Below, piece by piece: positions 8,438 to 17,209 of a stretch of 64,000 nt of DNA (its first letter is position 1; the number at the start of each line of letters is the position of its first letter). This DNA comes from Actinomadura sp. NAK00032. Its GTDB lineage: Bacteria; Actinomycetota; Actinomycetes; Streptosporangiales; Streptosporangiaceae. The translations under genes were made by a program, and so were the position numbers. The stretch spans positions 1,984,001 through 2,048,000 of the forward strand of contig NZ_CP054932.1 of the NCBI RefSeq assembly GCF_013364275.1, in the 5' to 3' direction. The notes beneath the pieces are model-generated. The model ran no database searches and was not told where the DNA came from. It saw nothing but the letters and a program-made list of their open reading frames with translations.

Positions 8438-10507
8438 CGCCGACTTCAGGTAGTCGACCTGGATGTGGAGCAGGTTCTCCGCGACGACCTCCTGCGGGGT
8501 CATGTGGGTGACGCCCGACAGCGGCAGGACGGTGTGCGGGCGCCCGGCGGCCAGCAGCGCCGATGAGAACCGCAGCGTGTGCGCGGCCACGACGTTGTCG
8601 TCCGCCAGCCCGTGGATGACCATCAGGGGCCGCTTCAGGTCCGCGGCCCGCTCGATCAGCGAGTTCGCGGCGTAGGCCTCCGGCTCCTCGTCCGGGTGGC
8701 CGAGGTAGCGCTCGGTGTAGTGGGTGTCGTACAGCCGCCAGTCGGTGACGGGCGCGCCCGCGATGCCCACGTGGAACACGTCCGGGCGCTCCAGGACGGC
8801 GAGGCCCGCGAGCCAGCCGCCGAACGACCAGCCGCGGATGCCGACCCGGTCGAGGTCGAGCGCGGCCGGGTGCTTGCGGGCCGCCTCGATCAGCGCCGTG
8901 ATCTGGTCGTCCAGCACCGGGCCGACGAAGTCGCCGTGCACGGCGCGCTCCCACGCCGGGCCGCGCGCGGGCGTGCCGCGGCCGTCGGCGATCACGACGG
9001 CGAAGCCCTGGTCGGCCAGCCACTGCGGCTCGCAGTACATCCGCTGCACGGCGAGGACGCGCTGGGCGTGCGGCCCGCCGTAGGGGTCCATGAGGACGGG
9101 CAGCCGCCCCTGGTCGGGCTCCCAGCCGGTCGGCAGCAGCACGGCGGTGCGGATCTCCCGGTCGCCGGCGCGCAGCAGCTCCACCTTCGGCGTGATCACC
9201 GGGGTCTCGGCGAACGAGGCGACCGGGTGCGTCCCGGCGGGCGTGCGCACCTCGGTCTCCGAGCCGGGGCGGTCGAGCCGCGCGCCCGTCACCACGGTGA
9301 CCCCGCCGGACCGGAGGCCGCCGAAGACGCCCGCCCCCTCGGTCAGCCGGGTGGTCTCGCCGCCGGCGCACGAGTACAGGTGGACCTCGGTGGGCTCCTC
9401 CGAGCCGGTGAACAGGATCGACTCGCCGTCCACCCCGAGCACCGACCGGACCTGCAGCCCGGCCGGCGTGACCGGCGTGCCGCCGACGGTGATGCGGCGG
9501 GTGTCGGCGTCGCGGTCCTCGGTGACCCAGACGAGGCCGCCGGAGGACGTCCGGGCGGGCAGGCCGGGGACGATCTCCGTCCACACCGGGTCGTGCTCGG
9601 TGTGCAGGAGGGACGTCTCGCCGTTGGACGGGTCCACGCTCAGCACCCGCTGCGAGCGCTGGTCGCGCGGCTGCACGACGATCAGCAGGCCGTGCCGGTC
9701 CCACGAGGCGGCCACGAAGTAGGGGAACATGCCGCGGTCCCAGGCGACGGCGGTGCGCCGGCCGTCCAGCTTCAGCAGCACCGGCGACACCAGCGCGTTC
9801 GGTGTGCCGGCCGCCGGGTAGGCGATCTCGGACGGGGGCCGCTCGGGGTTGGCCGGGTCGGCGATGTGCCAGCGCTGCACCGGCGTCTCGTCCACCCGCG
9901 CCGCCAGCAGCGTGCCGCCGTCGGGCGACCACCAGTGGCCGCGCATCCGGCCCATCTCCTCCGCCGCGACGAACTCGGCGAGGCCGTAGGAGACCTGGTC
10001 GGACTCCGGCTGGACGAGCGCCCGGTCGTCGGTGCCGTCCATCTCGATGACGCGCAGTGTGCGGCCCGACACGTAGGCGATGCGCCGCCCGGCGGGATCG
10101 GGGCGCGGGTCGAACACGGGCGTCTGCGCGGGCAGTTCGCGGACGAGCGCGGTGCCGATGTCGACCGCGTACAGCCGCCCGGCGAGCGTGAACACGGCCT
10201 GCTGCATGCTCTGGTCGGTGGCATAGCCGACGATGCCGCCCGCCTGCTCGCGGGCGCGCTCGCGCCGGGCCCGCTCCTCGGCGGGCAGGCCCTCCTCGCC
10301 GGGCACGTCCAGCGCGGCCGGGTCGGCGACGCACTCCTCCTCGCCGGTCGCGGTGTCCAGCGTCCACAGGCAGGTGACGGGATCGTCGCCCGCCCGGGTG
10401 CGCAGGAACAGCACGCGCGACTCGTCCGGCGCGATCTGGAAGGCGCGCGGAACGCCGAGGCCGAACCGGCGGGTGCGGGCGCTCTGCCGCGGATAGCTGA
10501 TGCTCAT
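8426..10507 (-). CDS. S9 family prolyl peptidase, dipeptidyl peptidase IV type
   Basis: Serine peptidase predicted to remove N-terminal dipeptides. An N-terminal beta-propeller region (about 40-450) precedes an alpha/beta-hydrolase domain with nucleophile S561 in GWSFGG, D636 in HGLADDN and H668 in GVTHM. The double glutamate in EFVAAEEMGR matches the substrate N-terminus-binding motif of DPP-IV enzymes. Length 693 residues. No signal peptide is visible, so it is probably cytoplasmic. The start ATG has no strong ribosome site. It diverges from the kinase gene at 10681. Confidence 0.92.
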   Translation of the reverse strand: MSISYPRQSARTRRFGLGVPRAFQIAPDESRVLFLRTRAGDDPVTCLWTLDTATGEEECVADPAALDVPGEEGLPAEERARRERAREQAGGIVGYATDQSMQQAVFTLAGRLYAVDIGTALVRELPAQTPVFDPRPDPAGRRIAYVSGRTLRVIEMDGTDDRALVQPESDQVSYGLAEFVAAEEMGRMRGHWWSPDGGTLLAARVDETPVQRWHIADPANPERPPSEIAYPAAGTPNALVSPVLLKLDGRRTAVAWDRGMFPYFVAASWDRHGLLIVVQPRDQRSQRVLSVDPSNGETSLLHTEHDPVWTEIVPGLPARTSSGGLVWVTEDRDADTRRITVGGTPVTPAGLQVRSVLGVDGESILFTGSEEPTEVHLYSCAGGETTRLTEGAGVFGGLRSGGVTVVTGARLDRPGSETEVRTPAGTHPVASFAETPVITPKVELLRAGDREIRTAVLLPTGWEPDQGRLPVLMDPYGGPHAQRVLAVQRMYCEPQWLADQGFAVVIADGRGTPARGPAWERAVHGDFVGPVLDDQITALIEAARKHPAALDLDRVGIRGWSFGGWLAGLAVLERPDVFHVGIAGAPVTDWRLYDTHYTERYLGHPDEEPEAYAANSLIERAADLKRPLMVIHGLADDNVVAAHTLRFSSALLAAGRPHTVLPLSGVTHMTPQEVVAENLLHIQVDYLKSALAG

Positions 10508-10627
10508 GGCACCCGAGTCTGCCAGGATGCCCGGGAAGTACGGCGCACGGCGGTCTCCTGCCCTCTATGATCACGGGTCGTCGCGTGGGCGGCCGGGGAA
10601 TGTCCCGTGCCCGGGTCCGCGCTCGCG

Positions 10628-10633
10628 TAAGCT
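10628..10633 (+). promoter_or_regulatory. Candidate -10 box for Ser/Thr kinase gene
   Basis: TAAGCT lies in the 173-nt gap between the divergent peptidase and kinase genes, about 47 nt before the kinase ATG. No convincing -35 is visible. Confidence 0.3.
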
Positions 10634-10680
10634 CAAGGCTTCCCCAAGCACTTTTTTCGTCGCGGGCTGAGGAGTGGTCA

Positions 10681-12129
10681 ATGCCGGAGCTGCAGCCGGG
10701 AGATCCCCGGCGGCTTGGCTCGTACGAGATCGTCGAACGGCTCGGCGAGGGCGGCCAGGGGGTCGTCTACGCCGGGGTCGACGCCTCCGGGAACCGCGCC
10801 GCGATCAAGCTGCTGCGCGCCGACCTCGCCGGGGACACGATGGCCCGCACCCGGTTCGTCCGGGAGGCGCAGGCCGCCAAGCAGGTCGCGCGGTTCTGCA
10901 CCGCGCAGGTGCTGGAGGCCGACGTCGCCGGCGACCAGCCCTACATCGCCAGCGAGTACGTGCCGGGCCCCTCGCTCTACAAGCAGGTCACCGAGACGGG
11001 CCCGATCGGCGGCGCGGCGCTCGACCGGCTCGCGATCGGCACCGCGACCGCGCTGGTCGCGATCCACCAGGCCGGGATCGTGCACCGCGACTTCAAGCCG
11101 CACAACGTCATCATGGCGCCGGACGGCCCGCGGGTGATCGACTTCGGCATCGCGCGCGCCCTGGACACCGGCCAGACGAACGCGACGAAGGCGATCGGCA
11201 CGCCGTCCTACATGGCGCCGGAGCAGGTGGCGGGCGCCACCCTCACCGAGGCCGTGGACGTGTGGGCGTGGGCGACGACGATGGTGTTCGCCGCGACCGG
11301 CCACCCGCCGTTCGGCGACGACACCGTGGTCGCGGTGATCAACCGGGTGATGAACGAGCCGCCGATGCTGGACGGCGTCCCGCCCGACCTGCACCGGCTG
11401 ATCGCGGCGTGCCTGGCCAAGGAGCCGGAGCGGCGGCCGACCGCGCAGCAGATCATGATGGCGCTGATCGGCAGCGGGCCGGGCGGCGCCGGGCAGACCC
11501 GCATGGACGACCCCGCGCAGGCCACCACGATGCTCGCGGAGGGCTCCACCCTCGCCGCGGGCGGGCTCGGCGTGTCCGGGCTCGCGGGCGCGGGCGCCAC
11601 CCATCCGGGCGGCCCCGCCGGCGGGACGCGCCGCGTCTCGCCGTCGGAGTACACCGGGAGCCTGCCGCCCGCGGGGCCCCCGCGCGGCGGCGCGGCCCGG
11701 GCCCGGTACGACGACTGGGAGCCCGAGCGCAAGTCCAAGTGGCCGATCGTCGCGGCGGTCGCCGCGATCGCCGTGCTGGCGCTCGTCGTCGGCGTGTACG
11801 CGGCGACCCGCGGCGACGGCGGCTCGCCGAACACGCCGGTCACGCCGTCGGTGAGCGAGTCGACGGAGGTCTCGGAGACCCCGACGTCCGAGGAGCCGGA
11901 GGAGCCGACGCCCACCCGCACCCGCACCCGCCGCAACACCCCGCCGCCGCAGCAGTCGAGCGAGCCGACGACCGAGGAGCCGACCAGCGAGCCGCCCACG
12001 TCCGAGCCGCCGACCAGCGAGCCGCCCACCAGCGTGCCGCCGACGACCGGCGGCGGCGACGGTGGTGACGGCGGTGACGGCCCCGGTACCGGTGCGGGCG
12101 GTGGCGGCGGGCCGGGCTCGGGCGACTGA
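10681..12129 (+). CDS. Membrane-anchored Ser/Thr protein kinase
   Basis: PknB-like Hanks kinase of 482 residues. Kinase domain about 14-265 with ATP-binding K43 (AAIK), catalytic HRD at 135-137 (VHRDFKPHN), DFG at 154-156 and the activation-loop APE. A juxtamembrane Gly/Pro-rich linker leads to one transmembrane helix (about 354-376). The external tail has no PASTA repeats; it is a Thr/Ser/Pro/Glu-rich stalk with repeats of the form TSEPP, ending in a glycine-rich tail. ATG at 10681 is chosen over upstream starts because GAGGAG lies about 7 nt before it and the kinase fold begins at once. The sensing signal is unknown; a cell-wall-spanning stalk is an inference. Confidence 0.93.
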   Translation: MPELQPGDPRRLGSYEIVERLGEGGQGVVYAGVDASGNRAAIKLLRADLAGDTMARTRFVREAQAAKQVARFCTAQVLEADVAGDQPYIASEYVPGPSLYKQVTETGPIGGAALDRLAIGTATALVAIHQAGIVHRDFKPHNVIMAPDGPRVIDFGIARALDTGQTNATKAIGTPSYMAPEQVAGATLTEAVDVWAWATTMVFAATGHPPFGDDTVVAVINRVMNEPPMLDGVPPDLHRLIAACLAKEPERRPTAQQIMMALIGSGPGGAGQTRMDDPAQATTMLAEGSTLAAGGLGVSGLAGAGATHPGGPAGGTRRVSPSEYTGSLPPAGPPRGGAARARYDDWEPERKSKWPIVAAVAAIAVLALVVGVYAATRGDGGSPNTPVTPSVSESTEVSETPTSEEPEEPTPTRTRTRRNTPPPQQSSEPTTEEPTSEPPTSEPPTSEPPTSVPPTTGGGDGGDGGDGPGTGAGGGGGPGSGD

Positions 12130-12195
12130 CCCCCCTCCAGGACCCGCCGGACCGTGCGGGGCAGGGCGGTCATCGCCGCCGCCCCGTGCTCTGAG

Positions 12196-12201
12196 TAGGC
12201 T
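12196..12201 (+). promoter_or_regulatory. Leaderless-type -10 box of mshB
   Basis: TAGGCT ends 8 nt before the mshB ATG. There is no Shine-Dalgarno sequence, so transcription probably starts at or next to the start codon. Confidence 0.45.
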
Positions 12202-12209
12202 CGTTGACT

Positions 12210-13121
12210 ATGAAGGAGCCGCGGATCCTGTTCGTCCACGCCCATCCGGACGACGAGTCCATCGGGACCGGGGCGACCATGGCCAAGTACGCCGCCGAGG
12301 GCGCCCACGTCTGTCTCGTCACCTGCACCCTGGGCGAGGAGGGCGAGGTCATCCCGGAGGAGCTGCGCCACCTGGCCTCCGACAAGGAGGACGCCCTCGG
12401 CGAGTACCGGATCGGGGAGCTGGCGGCGGCGTGCGCGGCGCTCGGCGTCCGCGACCACCGCTTCCTCGGCGGCGCGGGGCGCTGGCGCGACTCCGGCATG
12501 ATGGGCGCGCCCACCAACGACGACCCGCGCTGCTTCTGGCGGGCGGACGTCGACACCGCCGCCGCGGACCTCGTCCCGGTGATCCGGGAGGTCCGGCCGC
12601 AGGTGATCGTCACCTATGACGAGCGCGGCAACTACGGGCATCCCGACCACATCCAGGCGCACCGCGTCGCGTGGCGGGCGTTCGAACTGGCCGCCGACCC
12701 GTCGGTCACGGCGGGCGGCGAGCCGTGGCGGGCCGCCAAGTTCTACGCCTACGCCACCCCGCGCACCGTCCTCGCGCGGGCGATCGCGGTGATGCGGGAG
12801 GCGAAGCTGCCGTTCGCGCGCGTCGCCGGGCTGGACGAGCTCGGCTCCGGCGTGCCCGACGGGGAGGTCACGACGGTGGTGGACGCCCGCGCGCACCTGC
12901 CCGCCAAACTCGCCGCGCTGCGCGCCCACCACACCCAGATCGTTGTGGCGCCCGACCAGGTCGGCCCGTTCTTCGCGCTGTCGAACAACCTGGGGCAGCA
13001 GGCGTTCGGCACCGAGTACTTCGTCCTCCAGGCCGGCGAGCAGGGCCCGGTCGGCCCCGGCCGCCGCGAGCGCGACCTGTTCGCGGGCCTCGCGGAGCAG
13101 GGCCCCGGCCCCGGCGCCTGA
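12210..13121 (+). CDS. mshB: N-acetyl-1-D-myo-inositol-2-amino-2-deoxy-alpha-D-glucopyranoside deacetylase
   Basis: Zinc enzyme that removes the acetyl group from GlcNAc-inositol, the second step of mycothiol synthesis. The N-terminal motif AHPDDE holds zinc ligands H12 and D15, and the third ligand lies in GHPDH near residue 146. Length 303 residues is typical of MshB. The paralogous mycothiol S-conjugate amidase Mca has the same fold, but the sequence around [13 protein letters not shown] and the next-door small membrane protein favour MshB. ATG at 12210 is preferred to the TTG two codons upstream because the TAGGCT box lies just before it. Confidence 0.92.
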   Translation: MKEPRILFVHAHPDDESIGTGATMAKYAAEGAHVCLVTCTLGEEGEVIPEELRHLASDKEDALGEYRIGELAAACAALGVRDHRFLGGAGRWRDSGMMGAPTNDDPRCFWRADVDTAAADLVPVIREVRPQVIVTYDERGNYGHPDHIQAHRVAWRAFELAADPSVTAGGEPWRAAKFYAYATPRTVLARAIAVMREAKLPFARVAGLDELGSGVPDGEVTTVVDARAHLPAKLAALRAHHTQIVVAPDQVGPFFALSNNLGQQAFGTEYFVLQAGEQGPVGPGRRERDLFAGLAEQGPGPGA

Positions 13122-13143
13122 TCGCCGCGGGACCCGCGGCCGG

Positions 13144-13149
13144 TAGCCT
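13144..13149 (+). promoter_or_regulatory. Leaderless-type -10 box
   Basis: TAGCCT lies 6 nt before the GTG of the small membrane protein gene, again with no ribosome site in between. Confidence 0.45.
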
Positions 13150-13155
13150 GACTGC

Positions 13156-13671
13156 GTGCACAAGGACGATGACGAGGCGCGGGTGAGCCTCGCCAAGGAC
13201 GGCCTCCCGGCGGACGGAGCGGCGGGCGGAGCGGCGGGCGCGTCCGCCGCGCGCGAGCCCGGCCGGGAGGGCCCGCTGGACGCGTTCGTGTCCGGCGCCG
13301 CCTACGCCGCGCTGGCCCTGCTCGGGGCGGTGTTCGGCGTGGTCGGCTCGTTCAGCCAGGACTGGACGCTCGGCTCGGTCCCGGTCGCCGCGATCGCCCT
13401 GGTCGTGCTGGTCTTCGCGATGGCCCGGCTGGCCGGGCACGGGATGGGCGGCCGGCTCGGCGCGACGGTCCCCGCGGTGGTGTGGGGCGTGGTGGTGTTC
13501 GTCCTGTCGATGCGCCGCGGCGAGGGCGACCTCGTCGTCCCCGGCACCCTCGCCGGATACCTGTTCATCGTCGGCGGCATGGTCGCCGCGGTCGTCGGGG
13601 TCATGACGGTGCCGGCGGCCCGCCCGCCGGGCGACTGGCTGCTCGGCAGGGCGGGCCGGGTCCGCGACTAG
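13156..13671 (+). CDS. Small integral membrane protein next to mshB
   Basis: A 171-residue protein with a charged, Ala/Gly-rich N-terminus (about 45 residues) and four hydrophobic helices (about 48-68, 76-95, 103-120 and 134-153). I recognise no catalytic motif. Similar small membrane proteins accompany mshB in other actinomycetes (I recall a DUF6113-type family), but a mycothiol role is not shown. GTG at 13156 is chosen because of the TAGCCT box 6 nt upstream. The gene is 34 nt beyond mshB. Confidence 0.8.
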   Translation: MHKDDDEARVSLAKDGLPADGAAGGAAGASAAREPGREGPLDAFVSGAAYAALALLGAVFGVVGSFSQDWTLGSVPVAAIALVVLVFAMARLAGHGMGGRLGATVPAVVWGVVVFVLSMRRGEGDLVVPGTLAGYLFIVGGMVAAVVGVMTVPAARPPGDWLLGRAGRVRD

Positions 13672-13690
13672 CCGCTCCCGGCGGCCGCGG

Positions 13691-15307
13691 TCAGGACGCC
13701 ATCGGCGCGGGCTCGGCGTCGAGCTGGGGCATGGCCGTGTTGTCCTTGTGCCCCTTCAGCGTGACGCACGCCGCCGCGCTGAGCAGGACGACGGCGATCG
13801 GCAGCCACATCGTCGGCTTCATCGCGTGCACGAAGCCGTGCGAGAAGACCTGGCCGGCCAGCTCGTGGACGCGGTGCGCGACGCCCGGCGGGACGCCCGG
13901 CGGGAGCTGCTGCTTCGCGCCGCTCTGGCCCGCGCCGACCTCCAGGCCGCTCTTGGCCGCGTTGGCGAACCCCTGCACGAACCCGCCGCGCACGTCGGCG
14001 GGCAGCGCCGCCGAGCGGGTCGCGGCCTCCTCCCGCAGCGAGGAGGCGAGCTGGTTCTGCAGGACGGCGCCGACCGCCGCGCTGCCCAGCACCGACCCGA
14101 CCTGCCGGATCGTGTTGTTGACGCCGGACGCGGCGCCCGCGAGGCGCGGCGGGACGTTCCGGGTCGCCTCGGTGGCCATCGGCGCGAACACCCCGCCGAT
14201 GCCGATGCCGGACACGACGAGGGCGGGGATGAACGCCTTCCAGTCCGTCCCGACCTCGGCGGCGAGGACGATCCACACCATCCCGACGCCGTAGAGCGTG
14301 AGGCCGCCCATCAGGATGAACTTGCCGCCGATCCGGTCCGACAGCCGGCCCGCGACGGGCGCGAGGAACATCGACACCAGCGACGACGGCGCCATGACGA
14401 GCCCCGCCTTGAGGGCGCTGAAGCCCAGCACCGACTGCAGGTAGATCGTCATCGGCAGGAACATGCCGACCATGCCGACCGAGACGGCCGCGCCGACGAG
14501 GTTCAGCACGGTGAAGTTGCGGTCCTTGAACAGGGAGAACGGGACGAGCGGCTCGCCGTCCTGGCGGGACCGCTGCTGCACGACGAAGACCACGAACAGG
14601 GCGAGCCCGGCGGCGATCAGCCCCCAGATGCCCTCGTTCCACTCGTACTTCTGGCCCTCGGTGAGCGCGAACGTGAGGCAGAACAGGGCGGCGGACGCCA
14701 GCAGCACCCCGACGACGTCGAACCGGTGCCGGACGCCGGGGGTGCGGCCGGGCAGGATCGGCACCGCCATGGCCAGCACCAGGATCCCGATCGGCAGGTT
14801 CACGAAGAAGATCCAGCGCCAGTCGAGGCTGGTGACGAGCAGGCCGCCGATCGTCGGGCCGGCGATCGTGGACACCCCGGCGACCGCGCCCCACACGCCG
14901 AGCGCGGTGCCGCGCCGCTCCGGCGGGAACACCCCGATGATGATCGACATGGTCTGCGGCATCAGCAGCGCGGCGCCGAGGCCCTGCACGGCGCGGGCGG
15001 CGATCAGCTGCGTGGGGTCCTGCGCGATCCCGCAGGCCAGGCTGGCCAGCGTGAACAGCGCCACCCCGGCGATGAACAGGTTCTTCTTGCCCCACAGGTC
15101 GCCGAGGCGGCCCGCGGTGATGAGCAGCACCGCCAGCACCAGGACGTAGGCGTTGACGACCCACAGCACCTCGTCCAGCGAGGCGTGCAGCTTGTCGGTC
15201 ATGCTCGGGATCGCGATGTTCACGATCGTCAGGTCGAGCAGGGTCATGAAGAATCCGAGGGAGAGCGTCAGCAGGATCGCCCAGGGATTTCCGCGCCATT
15301 TGCTCAT
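13691..15307 (-). CDS. MFS drug efflux transporter, DHA2 (EmrB/QacA) family
   Basis: Proton-driven multidrug exporter of the 14-helix DHA2 type, 538 residues. The first helix carries the typical D-containing motif (FFMTLLDLTIVNIAIPS), motif A follows as GRLGDLWGKKN, and motif C-like glycines lie in helix 5 (GVSTIAGPTIGG). A soluble Gln/Pro-rich stretch precedes the last helix. The ATG overlaps the stop of the PadR gene by 4 nt, so the regulator and pump are one operon. Confidence 0.94.
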   Translation of the reverse strand: MSKWRGNPWAILLTLSLGFFMTLLDLTIVNIAIPSMTDKLHASLDEVLWVVNAYVLVLAVLLITAGRLGDLWGKKNLFIAGVALFTLASLACGIAQDPTQLIAARAVQGLGAALLMPQTMSIIIGVFPPERRGTALGVWGAVAGVSTIAGPTIGGLLVTSLDWRWIFFVNLPIGILVLAMAVPILPGRTPGVRHRFDVVGVLLASAALFCLTFALTEGQKYEWNEGIWGLIAAGLALFVVFVVQQRSRQDGEPLVPFSLFKDRNFTVLNLVGAAVSVGMVGMFLPMTIYLQSVLGFSALKAGLVMAPSSLVSMFLAPVAGRLSDRIGGKFILMGGLTLYGVGMVWIVLAAEVGTDWKAFIPALVVSGIGIGGVFAPMATEATRNVPPRLAGAASGVNNTIRQVGSVLGSAAVGAVLQNQLASSLREEAATRSAALPADVRGGFVQGFANAAKSGLEVGAGQSGAKQQLPPGVPPGVAHRVHELAGQVFSHGFVHAMKPTMWLPIAVVLLSAAACVTLKGHKDNTAMPQLDAEPAPMAS

Positions 15308-15933
15308 GAGGCCCCCTTGTCGTCGTGGCGTGGTGGTCGGGGGCGGGGGTGGCAGCGGATCTGCACCTCGTCGTCCCTCCAGGTCAGGCGGCCGGACTCC
15401 AGGTCGTCGACCAGTCCCCGCACATAGTCGAGCTCGCCGCGCACCCGGGCGATCGTCCACTCGTGGTCGAGCAGCTTGTAGCGCTCCAGGCCCTGCTTGA
15501 GGAGCGCGTCGTTCGCCGTCTGGTGGCCGGCGAGGTTGGCCTCCAGCGCGACCGCGCGGGCGCGCAGCAGCCGGACGACCTCCCCCTCGGACAGCAGGTT
15601 GACGAACGCCAGCCCGGTGCCGAACAGCGGGAACTCCTCGGCGGGGTGGCGCAGCAGTTCGGCGAGCCGCATCTGCGCGGCGTCCCGCCCGTCGGCGGTC
15701 ACCGCGTAGACGGTGCGCTCGGGCCGGCGGCCCTCGCGGCTCGTCTCCAGCGGCTCGATCAGCCCGGCCGCGGCGAGCCGCTCCACCGAGTGGTACAGCG
15801 AACCGTGGGTGATCTTGACGGCCTGGTCGTAGGCGTGGTCGCGGATGCGCTGCTGCATCTCGTACGGGTGCATCGGGCTGTCGCAGAGCATCCGCAGCAC
15901 GGTCAGCGCGAGCGGTGTCAGTGGTCGGGACAT
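15304..15933 (-). CDS. PadR family transcriptional repressor
   Basis: Winged-helix regulator of 209 residues. The N-terminal PadR domain (about 1-85) includes MHPYEMQQRI and the recognition region GSLYHSVERL. The C-terminal helical dimerisation part (about 95-185) is of the long PadR subtype. It is cotranscribed with the downstream efflux pump and likely represses the operon until a drug ligand binds. A perfect 8-bp inverted repeat lies 25 nt upstream of the start. Confidence 0.94.
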   Translation of the reverse strand: MSRPLTPLALTVLRMLCDSPMHPYEMQQRIRDHAYDQAVKITHGSLYHSVERLAAAGLIEPLETSREGRRPERTVYAVTADGRDAAQMRLAELLRHPAEEFPLFGTGLAFVNLLSEGEVVRLLRARAVALEANLAGHQTANDALLKQGLERYKLLDHEWTIARVRGELDYVRGLVDDLESGRLTWRDDEVQIRCHPRPRPPRHDDKGAS

Positions 15934-15957
15934 GGTTCCGGCCCTATGGTCGATTCC

Positions 15958-15979
15958 GATTAGTCCACACAGACTAATC
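15958..15979 (-). promoter_or_regulatory. Inverted-repeat operator of the padR-efflux operon
   Basis: Perfect arms GATTAGTC and GACTAATC are separated by 6 nt. The site lies in the promoter region of the PadR gene and is AT-rich against its surroundings, which fits autoregulation by PadR. Confidence 0.6.
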
Positions 15980-16054
15980 CAACCGGACGGACTTCGTCAC
16001 CTTAATTACAAGCCGGACATGTCCCTACAAGCCCCATGCAGGTCAGTGGAGGTG

Positions 16055-17026
16055 TCAGCGCACGGAATCCACCGAGTTGGCCGCGCCGTTGCGGGCGACG
16101 TAGTCGCCGACCGTGTCGTTGCGGACGGCCGTGAACAGCGACCGCACACCATCATCGTCCAGGAGTACGACACTTTGCCCGTCCCGCTCGGCGGGCTTGG
16201 CGACCGGGGCGGTCAGGTACTCCACCAGCGACGTCTTCAGGAGCCGGTGCGCGAGCCCGCGCAGCGTCCCGGCGGTGACCGAGTCGTCCACGGCCACCGA
16301 GCCGGTCACGGCCCGGACGAACCGGTCGATCTTGATCGGGTTGCGGGTGTCGAGGGCCTTGTCCGCCAGCGCGTGCAGGAACGCCTGCTGCCGCTTGATG
16401 CGGTCCAGGTCGCCGTCCGGCAGGTTCCACCGCTGCCGGACGAAGTCCAGCGCCTCGACGCCGTCCAGGTGCTGGCTCCCCGCCTTCCACCTGCGCTCGT
16501 GCATCGGGTCGTAGGTGTCCTTGGTGATGGTGACGTCCACGCCGCCGAGCGCGTCGGTCATCTTCACGAACCCGCGGAAGTCGAGCGAGGCGTAGTGGTC
16601 GACGCGGACGCCGCTGAGCCGCTCCACGGCGCGGATCAGCAGCGACGGGCCGCCGTAGGCGAACGCCGCGTTGATCTTCGTGGTGCCGTGCCCGGGGACC
16701 GGCACCCAGCCGTCCCGGGGGATCGAGATCAGCGACACCCGGTCGCCGCGCCCGGACAGGTGCACCAGCATGATCGTGTCGGCGCGGGCGCCCATCGCGG
16801 GGATGTCCGCGCGCCGGTCGGAGCCGATCAGCAGCCAGTTCTCGCCGCGGCCGGTGGAGGCCGGCCGCCCTGCCCCGCTGGGCAGCGCCCCGGCGACCCG
16901 CCTGACCTCCCCGTCGTAGGCGCGTTGCAGCAGGTAGAGGCCGCCCGCGAGCAGTATCAGGACGCCCACCGCGAGCCCGCCGCAACCGATGGCGACCCGG
17001 CGCCGGCTCGTGTTCCGCAACAGCAT
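16055..17026 (-). CDS. LytR-CpsA-Psr (LCP) family protein
   Basis: Predicted cell-wall ligase that transfers undecaprenyl-linked glycopolymers to peptidoglycan. One N-terminal transmembrane helix (about 12-35) is followed by an extracellular LCP domain (about 60-240) with the conserved pattern GSDRRAD, RADTIMLVHL, SIPRDGWV, KINAAFAYGG and the phosphate-binding arginines in FVRQR and DLDRIKRQQ. Length 323 residues from the ATG, which has AGGGTGG upstream; a GTG three codons earlier is an alternative. A wall polymer target cannot be told from context. Confidence 0.92.
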   Translation of the reverse strand: MLLRNTSRRRVAIGCGGLAVGVLILLAGGLYLLQRAYDGEVRRVAGALPSGAGRPASTGRGENWLLIGSDRRADIPAMGARADTIMLVHLSGRGDRVSLISIPRDGWVPVPGHGTTKINAAFAYGGPSLLIRAVERLSGVRVDHYASLDFRGFVKMTDALGGVDVTITKDTYDPMHERRWKAGSQHLDGVEALDFVRQRWNLPDGDLDRIKRQQAFLHALADKALDTRNPIKIDRFVRAVTGSVAVDDSVTAGTLRGLAHRLLKTSLVEYLTAPVAKPAERDGQSVVLLDDDGVRSLFTAVRNDTVGDYVARNGAANSVDSVR

Positions 17027-17120
17027 GCCGACCACCCTGCCGCCGCGTGCGCCGCGCGCCGCGCCGCCGGGCGGGCGGGGGCCGATTCTTTGACGACTCG
17101 CGGGTTTGCGTTAGCAGAGC

Positions 17121-17156
17121 GAGACGCCGCCGGGCGCCGTTGACCGGCGGCGTCTC
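17121..17156 (-). terminator. Hairpin terminator downstream of rocD
   Basis: Perfect 13-bp stem (arm GAGACGCCGCCGG) with a 10-nt loop, 54 nt beyond the ornithine aminotransferase stop. No T-tract follows, as is common in high-GC actinobacteria. Confidence 0.7.
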
Positions 17157-17209
17157 GGGCCGGGGGGAACCGCGCGCCCGCGCGCTGCGGGGAGGCGGCG
17201 CGGCCGCTG

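Noticed and set aside
11930..12060. Tandem DNA repeats that might be a CRISPR or minisatellite
   Set aside because: They encode the TSEPP stalk of the Ser/Thr kinase and are in frame without conserved spacers.
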